DNA from: Paragonimus westermani
Taxonomy: Eukaryota; Platyhelminthes; Trematoda; Plagiorchiida; Troglotrematidae
NCBI GenBank assembly: GCA_008508345.1
Contig: QNGE01002985.1
Coordinates: forward strand, 18,961-82,960
Reading direction: 5' to 3'
Length of the DNA: 64,000 nucleotides
Under the pieces are notes generated by a model. The model had not been told where the DNA came from, did not search any database, and saw only the letters and a program-made list of their open reading frames with translations. The translations under genes and the position numbers were made by a program. The first letter of the stretch is position 1. Each line of letters begins with the position of its first letter. Positions 1 through 13,400 of the stretch are shown in pieces.

Positions 1-18
1 TATATATATATATATATA
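1..18. repeat. (TA)n microsatellite
   Basis: Nine TA units at the window edge, directly abutting the LINE tail that follows. Confidence 0.9.
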
Positions 19-112
19 GGGTTTGCTTTTTCTTCATGATTGTGTGGCAGTTAAGCATTGGTGTGAACCACTGATGTATTGCTGTCTATGATGATGATGA
101 TGAATGGGTTTA
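19..112 (+). mobile_element. LINE 3' end fragment with (ATG)n tail
   Basis: It matches, in reverse complement, the 3' end of the minus-strand LINE at about 17444-17530 (TTTGCTTTTTCTTCATG..., then TGATGTATTGCT and an ATG repeat). Only the last 90 or so bases are present, as expected of a strongly 5'-truncated insertion. Confidence 0.7.
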
Positions 113-1353
113 TGATACTTATCTCCAACGTGCACAGTGTGATCGTCCAACGGTTGGTCGCCGGCGTATCGTCCAGCCTGTCGCGTGCTGGGCTGACAAG
201 TGTAGAAAAGTTAACACAGACGTCTGAGCGGCAATAAGCTATTTCAATTTATTAGAAAAACAGTATCATTTTCATAGAGGACCGAAAGTATTTGCTATTG
301 TTGTTAGGCGACAGGCATTTTTGCATTTCGATTGATCGACTCATTGCCGCGTCGCACGATCTTGCCTCAAACGGCTCAGTTGGCTAAGTCCGACACGCGC
401 TCAGACAACCTGTTTTAGCCACCGCCTCCTACAAACAAATTTGACTTGGCGGCTGATCACCATTTTTGATTGGTCGGTGCCGATCGACGCCAATTCCGCT
501 TACAGCAGCTTGTGTTTGGGTTCTGATTGGCTGAATTTTCACTAATCAAGAAACCGCTCCAGTCCAGTCTCATTATGTAACATTGTCTGGGAACCTTCCG
601 CTTTGAATACTCCTACCAGATGCATTAACCACAATCGTACATTACTGTCACTGGTTTTGCCTTCAGGCTAGGCGGGCCTTGGCCTGCCAACTGAGATAGA
701 TGTTTGATTCAGGAGCTCCGAGTGTAATCGCTCCAGCAAGCCACGTTTCTGAGTCAGCGATAACGTGGGTTCCCTCAACTCAACTCTTGTCCGTGACATG
801 AACAGTCGGAATCGATCGGTTGTCCTTTGTTCGATAGTGTCAGTCGACTTCATCTAGCTGGTACGTTTGGGTGGAAAGTTTGTCCTCCTTTGGAGATGTG
901 ACAGCGCTGGTAAAAATTTATTGGGAGATTTCAAATCATAGGGTCGGACTTCGGATAGCGTTTGCCAATTTAGGAAGTCTGTGGTGTTGACATGATCACA
1001 CATACATTAGTTAACAGTCATTCGTGTTCAGACACTCATGCTGATGCCCTTGTCAATACATGTAACAATGATGCTGATGATGGTGGCGGTAAGTATGATT
1101 GTAACTGTTGTCAGCGTTCGTGTCAGACGTTAATGCAACTTATTTTATGTTGTTAGTCTCATCAACTTTTGGCGCATGAAACATTCGTTATCGATTAACT
1201 TGTCGTGTTTCCATATTTGTTTGAGGTTGTTAATTCGTGCCGTCTGATACCCAATTTATTGGACTAGAAACACCTGCTATTTTCCTATTTATGTCACTTC
1301 CTCTATTCGAAAATTATTTCGTTGCAATTAACTTTTCTTTTCATTTTCATCAG

Positions 1354-1444
1354 GAAAGGGTCGCGGTCGCCAAGTGATTGCTGTCGCACGCACAGCTGAT
1401 CTTGTCATTATCATGCTGGATGCTACCAAACCTGATGTCCACAG
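1354..1444 (+). CDS. DRG2: DRG2 exon: GKGRGRQ segment
   Basis: The acceptor is TTTTCATCAG before 1354. The exon starts with two bases completing a Gly codon, then reads [15 protein letters not shown] and on to KPDVH, ending with the first two bases of an Arg codon. The donor is GCGAGT at 1445, a GC donor. An alternative GT donor that keeps the frame is not visible. The same exon is present inverted at 2816-2906 in the other arm of the palindrome. Confidence 0.92.
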
Positions 1445-4400
1445 GCGAGTTTTTTGGGAATCATGTATTCGCATACACATCCAAACTAAGGTTCGCATAT
1501 TAGTCTCCTGAAGTAGACTGGAGTTGCTTTTCGACTGTTCTTTGTGATGTATTGCTGTCTATGATGATGATGATGTTCTTTCTTTATCACAATTTCGGTG
1601 CTCATTGCACGTCTACAAAATATGGTCACATATCTTTCGACGCCTATTCTCTCCGCTCTGGCTGGTTTCTTTCTTGCACACACTTATCGAGTAAAGATAG
1701 TCCGTCTAGTGTTCGGACCGAAATTTTTGTTAGAAGTCGGTGCTCCTGCCCATTACATCGGCAGCCCCATAAACGTGGCCTAAAACAAAGTGTCTCATCA
1801 TACCCAGAGTATTCATCAGAAGTCAAGGTTGCAAACAGCTGTTTTCGGTAATTCTCATCAGGCATATACAATTACAAGAGATTCATCAGGTTTATATATC
1901 AAACAAAAGCATGGTCGTACGCAAAAATAACTGCATCAATCAGGTCGGTCTGCTTCATCTGACGAAGTAGCTTGGATAGGCTTTTCTCGATCGATGTTGT
2001 CTTATCTCTCTCCGATTCCATCTTTCTGAACTTTGATTGATCAGACAAAATATGACGCATCTTTTCAATACAGTCTGCTTTGTCTAGTAATACTACTCCA
2101 GCTCCCTTATCCGGCTTTGTTAATCGTAACAGTATCTTAACAAAGCCGGATAAGGGAGCTGGAGTAGTATTACTAGACAAAGCAGACTATATTGAAAAGA
2201 TGCGTCATATTTTGTCTGATCAATCAAAGTTCAGAAAGATGGAATCGGAGAGAGATAAGACAACATCGATCGAGAAAAGCCTATCCAAGCTACTTCGTCA
2301 GATGAAGCAGACCGACCTGATTGATGCAGTTATTTTTGCGTACGACCATGCTTTTGTTTGATATATAAACCTGATGAATCTCTTGTAATTGTATATGCCT
2401 GATGAGAATTACCGAAAACAGCTGTTTGCAACCTTGACTTCTGATGAATACTCTGGGTATGATGAGACACTTTGTTTTAGGCCACGTTTATGGGGCTGCC
2501 GATGTAATGGGCAGGAGCACCGACTTCTAACAAAAATTTCGGTCCGAACACTAGACGGACTATCTTTACTCGATAAGTGTGTGCAAGAAAGAAACCAGCC
2601 AGAGCGGAGAGAATAGGCGTCGAAAGATATGTGACCATATTTTGTAGACGTGCAATGAGCACCGAAATTGTGATAAAGAAAGAACATCATCATCATCATA
2701 GACAGCAATACATCACAAAGAACAGTCGAAAAGCAACTCCAGTCTACTTCAGGAGACTAATATGCGAACCTTAGTTTGGATGTGTATGCGAATACATGAT
2801 TCCCAAAAAACTCGCCTGTGGACATCAGGTTTGGTAGCATCCAGCATGATAATGACAAGATCAGCTGTGCGTGCGACAGCAATCACTTGGCGACCGCGAC
2901 CCTTTCCTGATGAAAATGAAAAGAAAAGTTAATTGCAACGAAATAATTTTCGAATAGAGGAAGTGACATAAATAGGAAAATAGCAGGTGTTTCTAGTCCA
3001 ATAAATTGGGTATCAGACGGCACGAATTAACAACCTCAAACAAATATGGAAACACGACAAGTTAATCGATAACGAATGTTTCATGCGCCAAAAGTTGATG
3101 AGACTAACAACATAAAATAAGTTGCATTAACGTCTGACACGAACGCTGACAACAGTTACAATCATACTTACCGCCACCATCATCAGCATCATTGTTACAT
3201 GTATTGACAAGGGCATCAGCATGAGTGTCTGAACACGAATGACTGTTAACTAATGTATGTGTGATCATGTCAACACCACAGACTTCCTAAATTGGCAAAC
3301 GCTATCCGAAGTCCGACCCTATGATTTGAAATCTCCCAATAAATTTTTACCAGCGCTGTCACATCTCCAAAGGAGGACAAACTTTCCACCCAAACGTACC
3401 AGCTAGATGAAGTCGACTGACACTATCGAACAAAGGACAACCGATCGATTCCGACTGTTCATGTCACGGACAAGAGTTGAGTTGAGGGAACCCACGTTAT
3501 CGCTGACTCAGAAACGTGGCTTGCTGGAGCGATTACACTCGGAGCTCCTGAATCAAACATCTATCTCAGTTGGCAGGCCAAGGCCCGCCTAGCCTGAAGG
3601 CAAAACCAGTGACAGTAATGTACGATTGTGGTTAATGCATCTGGTAGGAGTATTCAAAGCGGAAGGTTCCCAGACAATGTTACATAATGAGACTGGACTG
3701 GAGCGGTTTCTTGATTAGTGAAAATTCAGCCAATCAGAACCCAAACACAAGCTGCTGTAAGCGGAATTGGCGTCGATCGGCACCNAGTTGTCAGGGCGAG
3801 ACTGTTGTCGATGGCAGAGGCGATTGCGATCAAACTCTACAACCCCCAACCGTGCGCCCAGAAGAAATTCATACAGGTCCTACACCTCCCGTGGCCAACT
3901 ATTTATAAACCGTCTGAAACCCAGTGGCCCAGCAACCTGATTAACACGTTATCACACACCGGCCATAGAAACACAACACATTCGCACACAAACGCACCAC
4001 CACCCGGGTAGACAATCACCCACGGTTACCTTGCCTAACACCATTGCGTATGACCATGCTTTTGTCTGATATCTAAACCTGATGAATCTCTTGTAATTGT
4101 ATATGCCTGATGAGAATTACCGAAAACAGCTGTTTGCAACCTTGACTTCTAAAACAAAGTGATTGGCTTCATTAGTAATACCCCGCTAGTTAGAAGCAAT
4201 TCAAATCGCCCTGTTTTCTCTGGTAACCACTGCGAATGACGAATTTTAAACTTGCATAATTGACTTTGTCTACGCGCTCAAAAACCAACACACAACAACC
4301 AGCTGCTTTTTTAACTCAACAGGCTGAGTTTGTAGCTGGTCATCTTCGTGTATGGGTCCGGAAGCGTCTTGTGGTCGCTGCTGGTGGTAACTGATCATGC

Positions 4401-7400
4401 GGCGAAACCTGCCTGTACAATCAATGGGGTAGACTTTATTGTGTTGAAAACAATGTTTTCGGTTAACACTGGTGTTTATCAAGTTGCAACGAGCGTGGTC
4501 ATGTGAGAGAACAAACGCTAATGTGGGAACCTCTGGCCGATTCTAAATGTATTGACTTCTCAACAGAGACACTGTTGCTTGTATGTTATTGTCAACTTTG
4601 TGTCCCTCTCTAGTGCTTGGAGTGTTGTTTTGCACCCATCGGTTATTTCTACCTCGATTGGCGACGCACCCATTCTCCCCCTCATGAGTGATTGCTCCGT
4701 TTGTCATTACCACACTGCAGTGTCTTGTCTCCTAGAATGCACGTTCTCTTTGCTGTTAGCATAGGCTGCAGGGCTTAATTTTGCTTGCTTCCTAACAGTG
4801 ACAACAGGCATAACTGATTGTCTCGCCAGATCTGTCATCAGACTGCTTCAGTGAGGGTCAACAGTGCCCAGCTGAAGCGCTCCAAATGGTGATTAGATCT
4901 GAATCTCTGTCATCGCAAATGGAAAGATTGATATTATGTGACTCGCATATGGCACAACACGTAGCATAATGTAAAATCCCGCGCGGCATACAAACTGCAT
5001 TACTTCGTATTAGTTTCGCGATCGTCTCTATCTCTTCATGGCCACCTTTAGTGTGCTGTAGTTTAAGGCGTTGGAGGATGTTGAACGACAAGGATGTTTA
5101 ACTCACGACCGCAGTTCAACTTTGTGGTTTGCATGTGATGCGTATCAGCTTCGTACGCCGCATATTGCTTCGTATGGGAACTTAATACAGTTTACGTTGT
5201 TGTTGGCGCTGTCATCTAAATTGCTTATTCACCTTACCATGTATGCATGATCCTATGTCAATGCAGCCGATCGGTGCATGTTACCTCATGGTCGACTGTG
5301 TCAGATGTGACCGACAACATTTTCAGACCTAAGATAACTCGGATCCAATCTATGACATATTGATCCGTACGTTTTGTTTCTTTTAATCTACTGTGTTCGC
5401 TCATCTTACTTACGTGTGTCCTAAGTGTCGTGGTTCAATTTCCTTCGCGTCTCTAGGTCCCTGCTGGAGAAGGAACTAGAGGCCGTCGGGATTCGTTTAA
5501 ACAAGCGCAGACCGAATATTTATTTTAAGGTACTTGCTCTGCTTACACTGTATTCCTTGTGGTTTCTGAGAGTTATTGAAATTGAGATGACATTGTGGTT
5601 GGTCTGCCGGACATTCGTGTGTATGTTCATCGATGACTATTGCTTGACTTTGCGCCCACATGTTAAATTTCACACTGAGCTTCCGGTTCTCTTCTCAATA
5701 CCTGTTTTTGCGGTCGAGCGACCAATCAGAGCCTAATATACGTTGCAGGCCGCCACGTACCGAGGTGACGCAGATGGGGAAAACGTGCCTTGGTTTGGCT
5801 TTTTACTGTGCATTAGTAGGGTTAACAATTTCCATTTGCCTAAATCCCGTTGTCTGAGTGAATACACCCGTTTTTGATTGTATGCATTTGACCCTGAAAT
5901 GTACCGGTAAGTCACTCATAACTACTTTGTTGTTGTCCCCCGTCCATCTAAGATTGTTCCGAGGTAATGCCCCATCAGATATCCTCTAGGATACAAGCCG
6001 TAGCCTCAAGTCTAGGAATCCAGGGTTGCGTAGCTCCATGGATATATCTCTTGGTCTCACCGGTGGTGTCGACAACTGATAACTCTGGTCCAAATGGCTG
6101 TGCATTTGTATCTTTATAATCGCTTGCTAATACTGAAATAGTAATCGTTCGTCTTAAAAGAACTTGTTGAAAAACTGCTTCTGACACTGTTGTCATCCGA
6201 CTATTCTGCACAAGTACTGCGGAATGCGGTTAGACAACCAACACTTGGATTAAAAGGGAGGGCGCTGAGAATGCGTTTAACGCAGCCGTTACCAAATGTG
6301 GTAAGCTGTACCAGTCGGCCCATGTGTAGCTTCGAACAAGCAATTGTGATCTCAATATACGAACGCTGTCTTAGTTTTTAGCGCGACTTTTTTAACGGAC
6401 TCGTGGTCTACCCATTGGCGACTGTTTATTCTGGTGGTTTGCCCTATCCATCAACCATATTCGCGTCCTCTTATTTCCAGCTTTGAGCCGCATTTACGTG
6501 CTGCAACAAGGTTGTCGTTCAACCTGCTAGTAGTGCACGAGTCCACAGATTAGTACGCCCAGAAATGTGCCTCAGTAAACAACACTAAATTGAGACTTTG
6601 TAGGAAAGGGTCAATAATTTCATCAACGAAGGCACATTTATCGAAACTGCGATGTCCGTGAGTGTTTTCAGTCAGTAATATGGATAGTCACGTTGTGCTC
6701 AACCCGTCATGTGGCATTTTTAGACTACTCAGCTGAATTGGTCAAGGCGTTTGTATCCCACACCCATCTCCTCTCCTGGTCGCCTTGGGATTTCGTTCCA
6801 ACCGTCAGGAGCGATATCGAACATTGTGTATTGTGGCAGACCTTTCATCGGCACACGTTGTACATTGCCCATCCGGCTTAGGTTGTGCTCACTCAAGGTC
6901 ATTCTGATTATTATTTGACAAGAGCTCTTTCGAATGCTCCTTACGGAATATCACGTGATTGAAAGAGAAGAGAGCTCTCACATATATCTCCCGAATGTCA
7001 CTTAAATTGGAGAACACTGTATCGGGGCAGAATCTGGAAGTATATCAACAACTTTTCATATTTCACCGGAATTCCTCTACAGCTAAAAGCAGTCCTCAGG
7101 TCGATAACTATTTCGGTCGTCAACCGTGAATTTCAGTTTCGAAGTTCCACTGATTGTCGTTAGACGAAAATGGGATTGGTACGCCTGCGAGTAGGTCGGA
7201 AACCTGTCTGTCCTCTTATTTGGTTTCTGTGTTTAAAACCATCGCATTATAAAACACGTGAGTATTCTAAATGGGTAAGGTTAATATTACTTTGGTTATC
7301 ACACGGTACTCTAGTGCTTTTTTGGAAAATGGGGCTGACTGTTGATACGCACTACTCTCGACGCACCTCTCTACTGCTCCATTTTGATCAGAATCATGGT

Positions 7401-10400
7401 AAGTTCAGGTGTAGTCTATCGGCGTTATATTTGCAAAACGCTAGGAGTAAAAAGCTGGAACCTGAAGTTTTGTTGCGTTGCAACAATTCTATTTCCGGTC
7501 TTCAGCGGTAGTTCATTCGTTTAATACCATTGCTTAACGCATCACTTCGCTCGTCCGCAGCTGAGTGAGGTGGTTCTGACGAGTTCGATCGCTTGTCAAA
7601 ATGCTCATCAGGTTACCGCTACATGTTGCACATTAATTAGCCAAATTTTTACGTACAATCTTACTAGTTCCCTATCGACAATCGGCGTAACCGCAAATCA
7701 TGATAGACTACGCTTGTGGTAAGAAGGAGCTTTCACCCCCTCCAGCTCACCCGATTGTCCTCTGATATATCCGTCGTTTGACCTCTTGCTGTTGTGTTGT
7801 ATTCGGAGTCGGTCGACGTTTTTAACTGGCCACATAGTACATAACGTACGTCTTCATTGAATCATGGTGATTATGTGTGAAGCATTGTGATGGAGTTGTG
7901 CCCCCTTTTTCTGTAGTGGTTAACCGAAAGGGTTATCTGAAGTTTAAATGATGCTGAATTTGAAATTCTCTCTTTTTCTGTTGGCTGAGTTCCTATTGAT
8001 GCAAATGGAAGTGTTCAAGGATTTAGATTCTCTACCGGTTGTTCGTCTAGTCCATTGTACTCCTTATCTGTTTTACGCGCTTTCTTTCAGCTAAAGAAGA
8101 CTGGCGGGTTAAAAATAACTTCGATGGTACCTCTTACTCGGATAAGCGAAAAGATGATTCAAATGATCCTGCAAGAGTACAGTATCCTTTTCGTGTTGTA
8201 CCCATTACTTTTCGTTTCGTATTAACTGAGAGAAATCCGATTGAACCGTGCGTATATCAGCACCACTATAATCGATTCCGTTGCCTGCCTTAGGCGTATG
8301 ATTTTCACTGGGTACGGGTTATTTTTGTACGTATAACCGTTGGTTGACATCGGCTTGGCGCGCAATCTCCACACATCCGTTTTGTCATATTCTTTTGGAA
8401 CACCCGCTAGCGATCGCCGCTTTCATCCGGTGCTATAATTGTTGCTTGTTATTTTCAAAGTATGCTACCTATTTTGTACGTCATCTCTGTCTGTGACCGT
8501 TTTTTTCAACGTTCCTTCATCATGCGCACAGAAGTATCAAGATTTCTTTAACCGAATTTTCAGAAATTTTTAATGCGGAGATTATCCTTCGCGAGGATAG
8601 CTCACCGGACGAATTCATTGACGTTGTTGTCGGAAATCGTGTCTACTTGGGGTGCCTCTACGTTGGTTGTTTTCTCCTCCCCGTCATGTTGGTCATTTTC
8701 AGGTTTACAACAAGATTGATCAAATATCTCTTCAGGAAGTAGATCGATTGGCCAGAGAACCCCATTCGGTCGTCGTGAGGTAAGTTGGGAGTCGGTTTGT
8801 AGCCAACTTGGCGTTAGGTAATACGCGTACTTTTTGTCCTTTCTTCTCGTCGCTTGTGTGTGTCATGAATTCATCATAAACCGGCGATGTACACGTGTTT
8901 TGCTGCTGTGGTGATGATGGTAGCCATGTTCATATGTATCTGAAACTGGTGGACGGATATTTCTCCCGAGCACAATCTTAGGCAGATAGTGTGGAAGTCC
9001 TGGGGTTTGTTTCCAAGGTTGATCCTGATGAAAATCATTGAAGCACACAGCAGATGTCAGCTCGCTTCTTGTCGATGTACAGCAAACCCGTTGGAACCGA
9101 ATTAAAAGAGCCGTGGTCTCACAACAGATGAGTGATTGCCCTCAACTCTGACGACATGCTAAAACGCAATTAGGCACCGTCCTCTGAGACTCGACCATGG
9201 GGTTGTCAAGGTCTTGGGAAACAAGCCTTGATACTATTGTCTTCATCTCCTATCCGCACCCTACGCTAACTGCTCCTGATCGTACGAAAACACGACGCAA
9301 CAAGCTGTAGAATAGCATTTGCAAATCGTGCTTCAACCATTGAAAATGTAGTGTGCCAAAGCGACAATCGGTGTGCAATAATTACCTGTTCCAAAAACAC
9401 CGACGAAATTTCTTGTTACTCTCGTCTCACATACGATACTACAAAGACATCGGTGACCATACGCGGTGAATCCCTGAACTTCACCTACACAAGGGCGCCA
9501 CTTTGTGCGATCATCTTTAAAGATCGCATGTAATATTTAGGAACCACGCATCCTGCTTAATGAAAGGTTGTTATTACTCTAGTGCAATAGGTTGCGGAGG
9601 TCAGCAGATCTTTTCAGAGCTTAAGCCATTCGAATGCAGTCGGGCGTTACTGACGTCAGTGAATCCCTGGACCGTCTCCAACGCACCATCATCGACAGTG
9701 GTCCAACATTGCAGTACTACTTTGAAGAGGAAGTACGAAAGACGAAATGGCACGCTGTCATTACTAGTCTGTCATGGACGTCGTGTGCTTTCTGTGTAGC
9801 ATCACAGCCTAAAGCGATATTGCGAATGTAATTTTGGTAGCAGCTCTATGTTGGCAGTCAGCCGGAGCTCTCTTAAGAATATCTCTAACAATAAGTCAAA
9901 CAGAGAAAAAATGTTTGGGCAGCCTTGACAAATACCACTGTGATACTCACAGACGTTGATTGTTCTCCGTGGGCCCTCCTTTGGTCCGAGGTCTGGTGAT
10001 ATAATGTCTTGGATATGTTGCCTTATCTTTTGCGCAGGTCTTCCCGCTCGGAACAACCTAGAAATACTGTTTTGTGCACCAAATTGAACACCCTTCAAAT
10101 ACAAAATTCGGAGCGTGAGCCCCTTGTAGCATTTGTATGTTGCAGCATCCGGCAGGAAGCAGAAGCAGCCAATACAAGTATAGTCAAAAATAAATGCGTC
10201 TCATTCTTTACGGATTCCTTTTTTTGTTGGGACTAGTGCAACCAGAACTTTGGCTTGGCTGGGATCGGATTTCTCCATCATGTGGTTTTAAAAGCTCATT
10301 CTTTGTGACGGATGGTTATGGCTGGACTAGGCATAAATCGCTTGGGACAATTTCCTCATCCCAGGCCATCCGTGACTGACCGGTCAACCATCTCACCCTT

Positions 10401-13400
10401 TCACAGGTGCGAGGGTATTTATCTGGGCCGCATACCTTGTTGTTGCAGTCCAGATGTGCGTTTCACATTGACTTGCAGTTCTCCATACGGCCTCGTCGAC
10501 GGCACCTGGTTGGGGCGAAATCCACTTGAATGTGCGGTGGTGACCGCCAGATGGTGCGTCCTCCTGTACAGTGTTAGTAGTTGGTACTCATTATGGAGAC
10601 CTTGTGGTCCACACATAGCTGTGGTACGTGTTAATCATCATCATTCGTTTTACCCACCACCCATAGTGCGCTCACCAAGTGTTGACCCGTCGACCAAGTG
10701 ACACAGCTGGGTTGTGTATGCTGTAACGGTTGGACTTCATTTTTGAATATTGCTACTGTCAGGTCGTCCTCCCTAGCTGTCCCTTGGTTCTAATTTGTCG
10801 GATAGCCTTTTATGCTTATGCCAGATATGAGCATACAGCAACCCGATGTTTGTCAGATCACTTCAGTGGACTGTCAAAGTGTTCACGCCAGGATATCGTG
10901 TTTGTGTATACAATCCTGAACTCCTGTTTTCCACTCCAGGGGTACTACGCTTTACGCAACCTGAGGTGAATTTTCAGCTTTTTGCGTACTCTTAAGCAAT
11001 TGCAATAGTTCAGTGAGCTCGGTTCACGAAACTAATTACTCACGAGTCTCATAAAAATTGGGCAAACAGTCACACTGGTTATCAGTTAACAAAAACTGCT
11101 AATTCAGTTTTGTGGTCTGCTCAAGCCTAAGAAGATTAAATTTGTGAAGAAATCGATCTAAGTAAGGAATAAAGAAGAACGAGATTGAGTATGTGCAAAT
11201 GTACGTAAGGTGTAGGAGTACAATCGGAGAGCTTCAAATAAAAAGGTGAGCTTTCCCGGGATTTTTGTTAGAAAATCTTCGCACGCTTTGAGCTGATGAA
11301 GAACGGTGAAATCCAAAAACTGTTTACAGAAGGTGCCATTGCAGCCGGACAAATGCCTTAAGGATCTAACAAGTCATTTCTTTTGAAATGACACTAGGAA
11401 AAACGGCCTGTGAACACTACATCCAGTGATCGAACACATTCGTATCTCGACTGACCAAGTGATATGGAATAGAAAGCGATTTTAAAAGCCGGTATTAAAG
11501 TGATGGATTTCTGACCAGTAGAAACCTTGTCAGCATGAACTGTCCGTGCCATATTGTTACTTGACGGAAAGGAGTCATAATGCGCACAAATAGATAGGTA
11601 CGCACCTGCAAGCTTATATTAGTTCTCCCTTCACAATCGAAAACAACACCAACACATCTGGATGTGTTAAACGACGAGTACCGCACTCTGGCCAATTTCA
11701 CAGACCGAATCAACTGCCCACTCAAACGGGCAAAGAAAAGTAAGTCTAACGTTGGCTTCTTGGCCTATTTGATTACAGAAGTGATCGTGAACTGGCATGG
11801 ATGCAGTATAAAATGGGATGTCAAACCAGGGAAGGATTCAACCCTTCAGAACACCAGAATCGATGACGATTAGCGATTAGGTTGGACCGAAAAATTGGCC
11901 TCAGTTTGCAAGGTATTCGCGTAAAAGATCGCTAGTTGTGATTTGAATGCGAAATTTGCGGATAATTTCAAGGAACTTATTTCTTTCAACTCTGTGGTCT
12001 TACAATCATGCGGACAGCTCTTGGTTTCTCCTTACACGATAACAAAATGCGATGAACTAGACAAGCAAGAGCATCAAGGATTAGGCGTGAGGACGATAGG
12101 CGAGTTGACTGGAGTTCTTAATGTTCACTCGAGTTTCCATTTGATTGAGAATTAACTTTTTGGAAACGTTTAGTGCGAAACACGTGTATGAAATGATACG
12201 AACTTTGAGTGTTCCTCTTTTGGGGGTTGACGTATCGTCATCCGGTGACCAGCAATTTTGTGTTGTGCTAAACATCGAACGAATACCCCGGCCAGAGGTT
12301 GGAGTAAAGCTGTATTTTTTAAAGAACGATTTGCGGTAAGCCATCAGATTCGCTTGCTTTTCCGGACTTCGTCCGGATAGGTCCTTCAAGAACTCCCGAA
12401 ATCTCACTAGGAGTTAATGGATTCTTGGAAGAAGGCAGGTCCGTTAAAGATGAGAAGAAATCATTCCTTTCCCTTTTGAAATTACGATTAACTTCTCCGA
12501 TCCCGATCGGTTTCTTGGCAGGATAGTCTATTCTATTCAGCGTCTTCGTTGTTCGTCAGATATCGCGGCAGCTTTTGTCACCCAGTTATGTTTGGGTGTA
12601 CACAGAATTTGAGCGATTTGGTTCGCATCCGATAAATTGGAATGTTATTCTGCTTTAGGAGCTCTTTCTTTTATCCTACAAAGTCTCTCGAGGCAGGGGG
12701 AGAAAATCTGCTCACACAAGTAAGGATTGTTTCTTAGTGGCAATATATGTCGAAGCAGACGTCAAGATCATCCATTCATATCAGCTATAATAATCATGTT
12801 CCTGACCGCTGCTCACTGCAACGGTGACGTAGAATAATCTAGTGGAAGAGATCACTAAAACTGATAGCACAAGACCATGCGGAAGATCTACTGATGGTAT
12901 AAATGCAATCACACCATTGATTACCGGGAGTTATCATGTGGGATAGTGTACCCGGTCAGAAGTTTGAGTAATCGCGGGTACCCCCAACGGGACATGCGAC
13001 ACCTACCTACCTTACTCAGTGGAATATTCAAGACGTTTATACTTCGTGATCACAACGTTGCTTGACCATAAGGCAGTTTTTTCCAGCCGACGGTGGTGTA
13101 AGATCATAACTACCGCTGCAGCAACCGCCCAGCGGACATGCGGAACACGTGACCCAGCACCACACGCTGTACCAGCCGGTCGCGTAACCCGGACGTTATG
13201 TGCTAACTGACAGAGACAACGATGGTCAAACTCAACACATCTGTTGGTATCTTCGTCGCGAGCAGGCCACGTTTCCATACCACAGATAAAGACAGAACGT
13301 AGACAGTCCTTGTTTACTCATCCTTTCAACGGCAGTCGGACCTTTTTACGACGCCACGGCTGATGCAGAGTGCAACGGCAGCACGTGTTTTCGCTGTTCT

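Larger units (their letters stand above)
476..3784. repeat. 3.3-kb near-perfect palindrome centred at 2130
   Basis: Every base i from 476 matches the complement of base 4260-i, with a 13-base central spacer (2124-2136) and only one mismatch noticed (near 2068/2192). The right arm stops exactly at the single N at 3785. Each arm carries a copy of the first DRG2 exon and a Penelope-like RT fragment. Near-identity and a boundary at a gap point to an assembly or library inversion artefact. A recent genuine inverted duplication is the alternative. Confidence 0.93.

Noticed and set aside
2440..2475. CTGATGA with an AUAC/GUAU hairpin next to the Penelope tail
   Set aside because: The hairpin forms but is followed by GATGA instead of GAAA, so the core is not a hammerhead; at best a decayed duplicate.
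11290..11325. CTGATGA followed by GAAA, as in a hammerhead
   Set aside because: The flanking bases do not pair as stem I, and no stem III with a proper position 17 follows; chance match.
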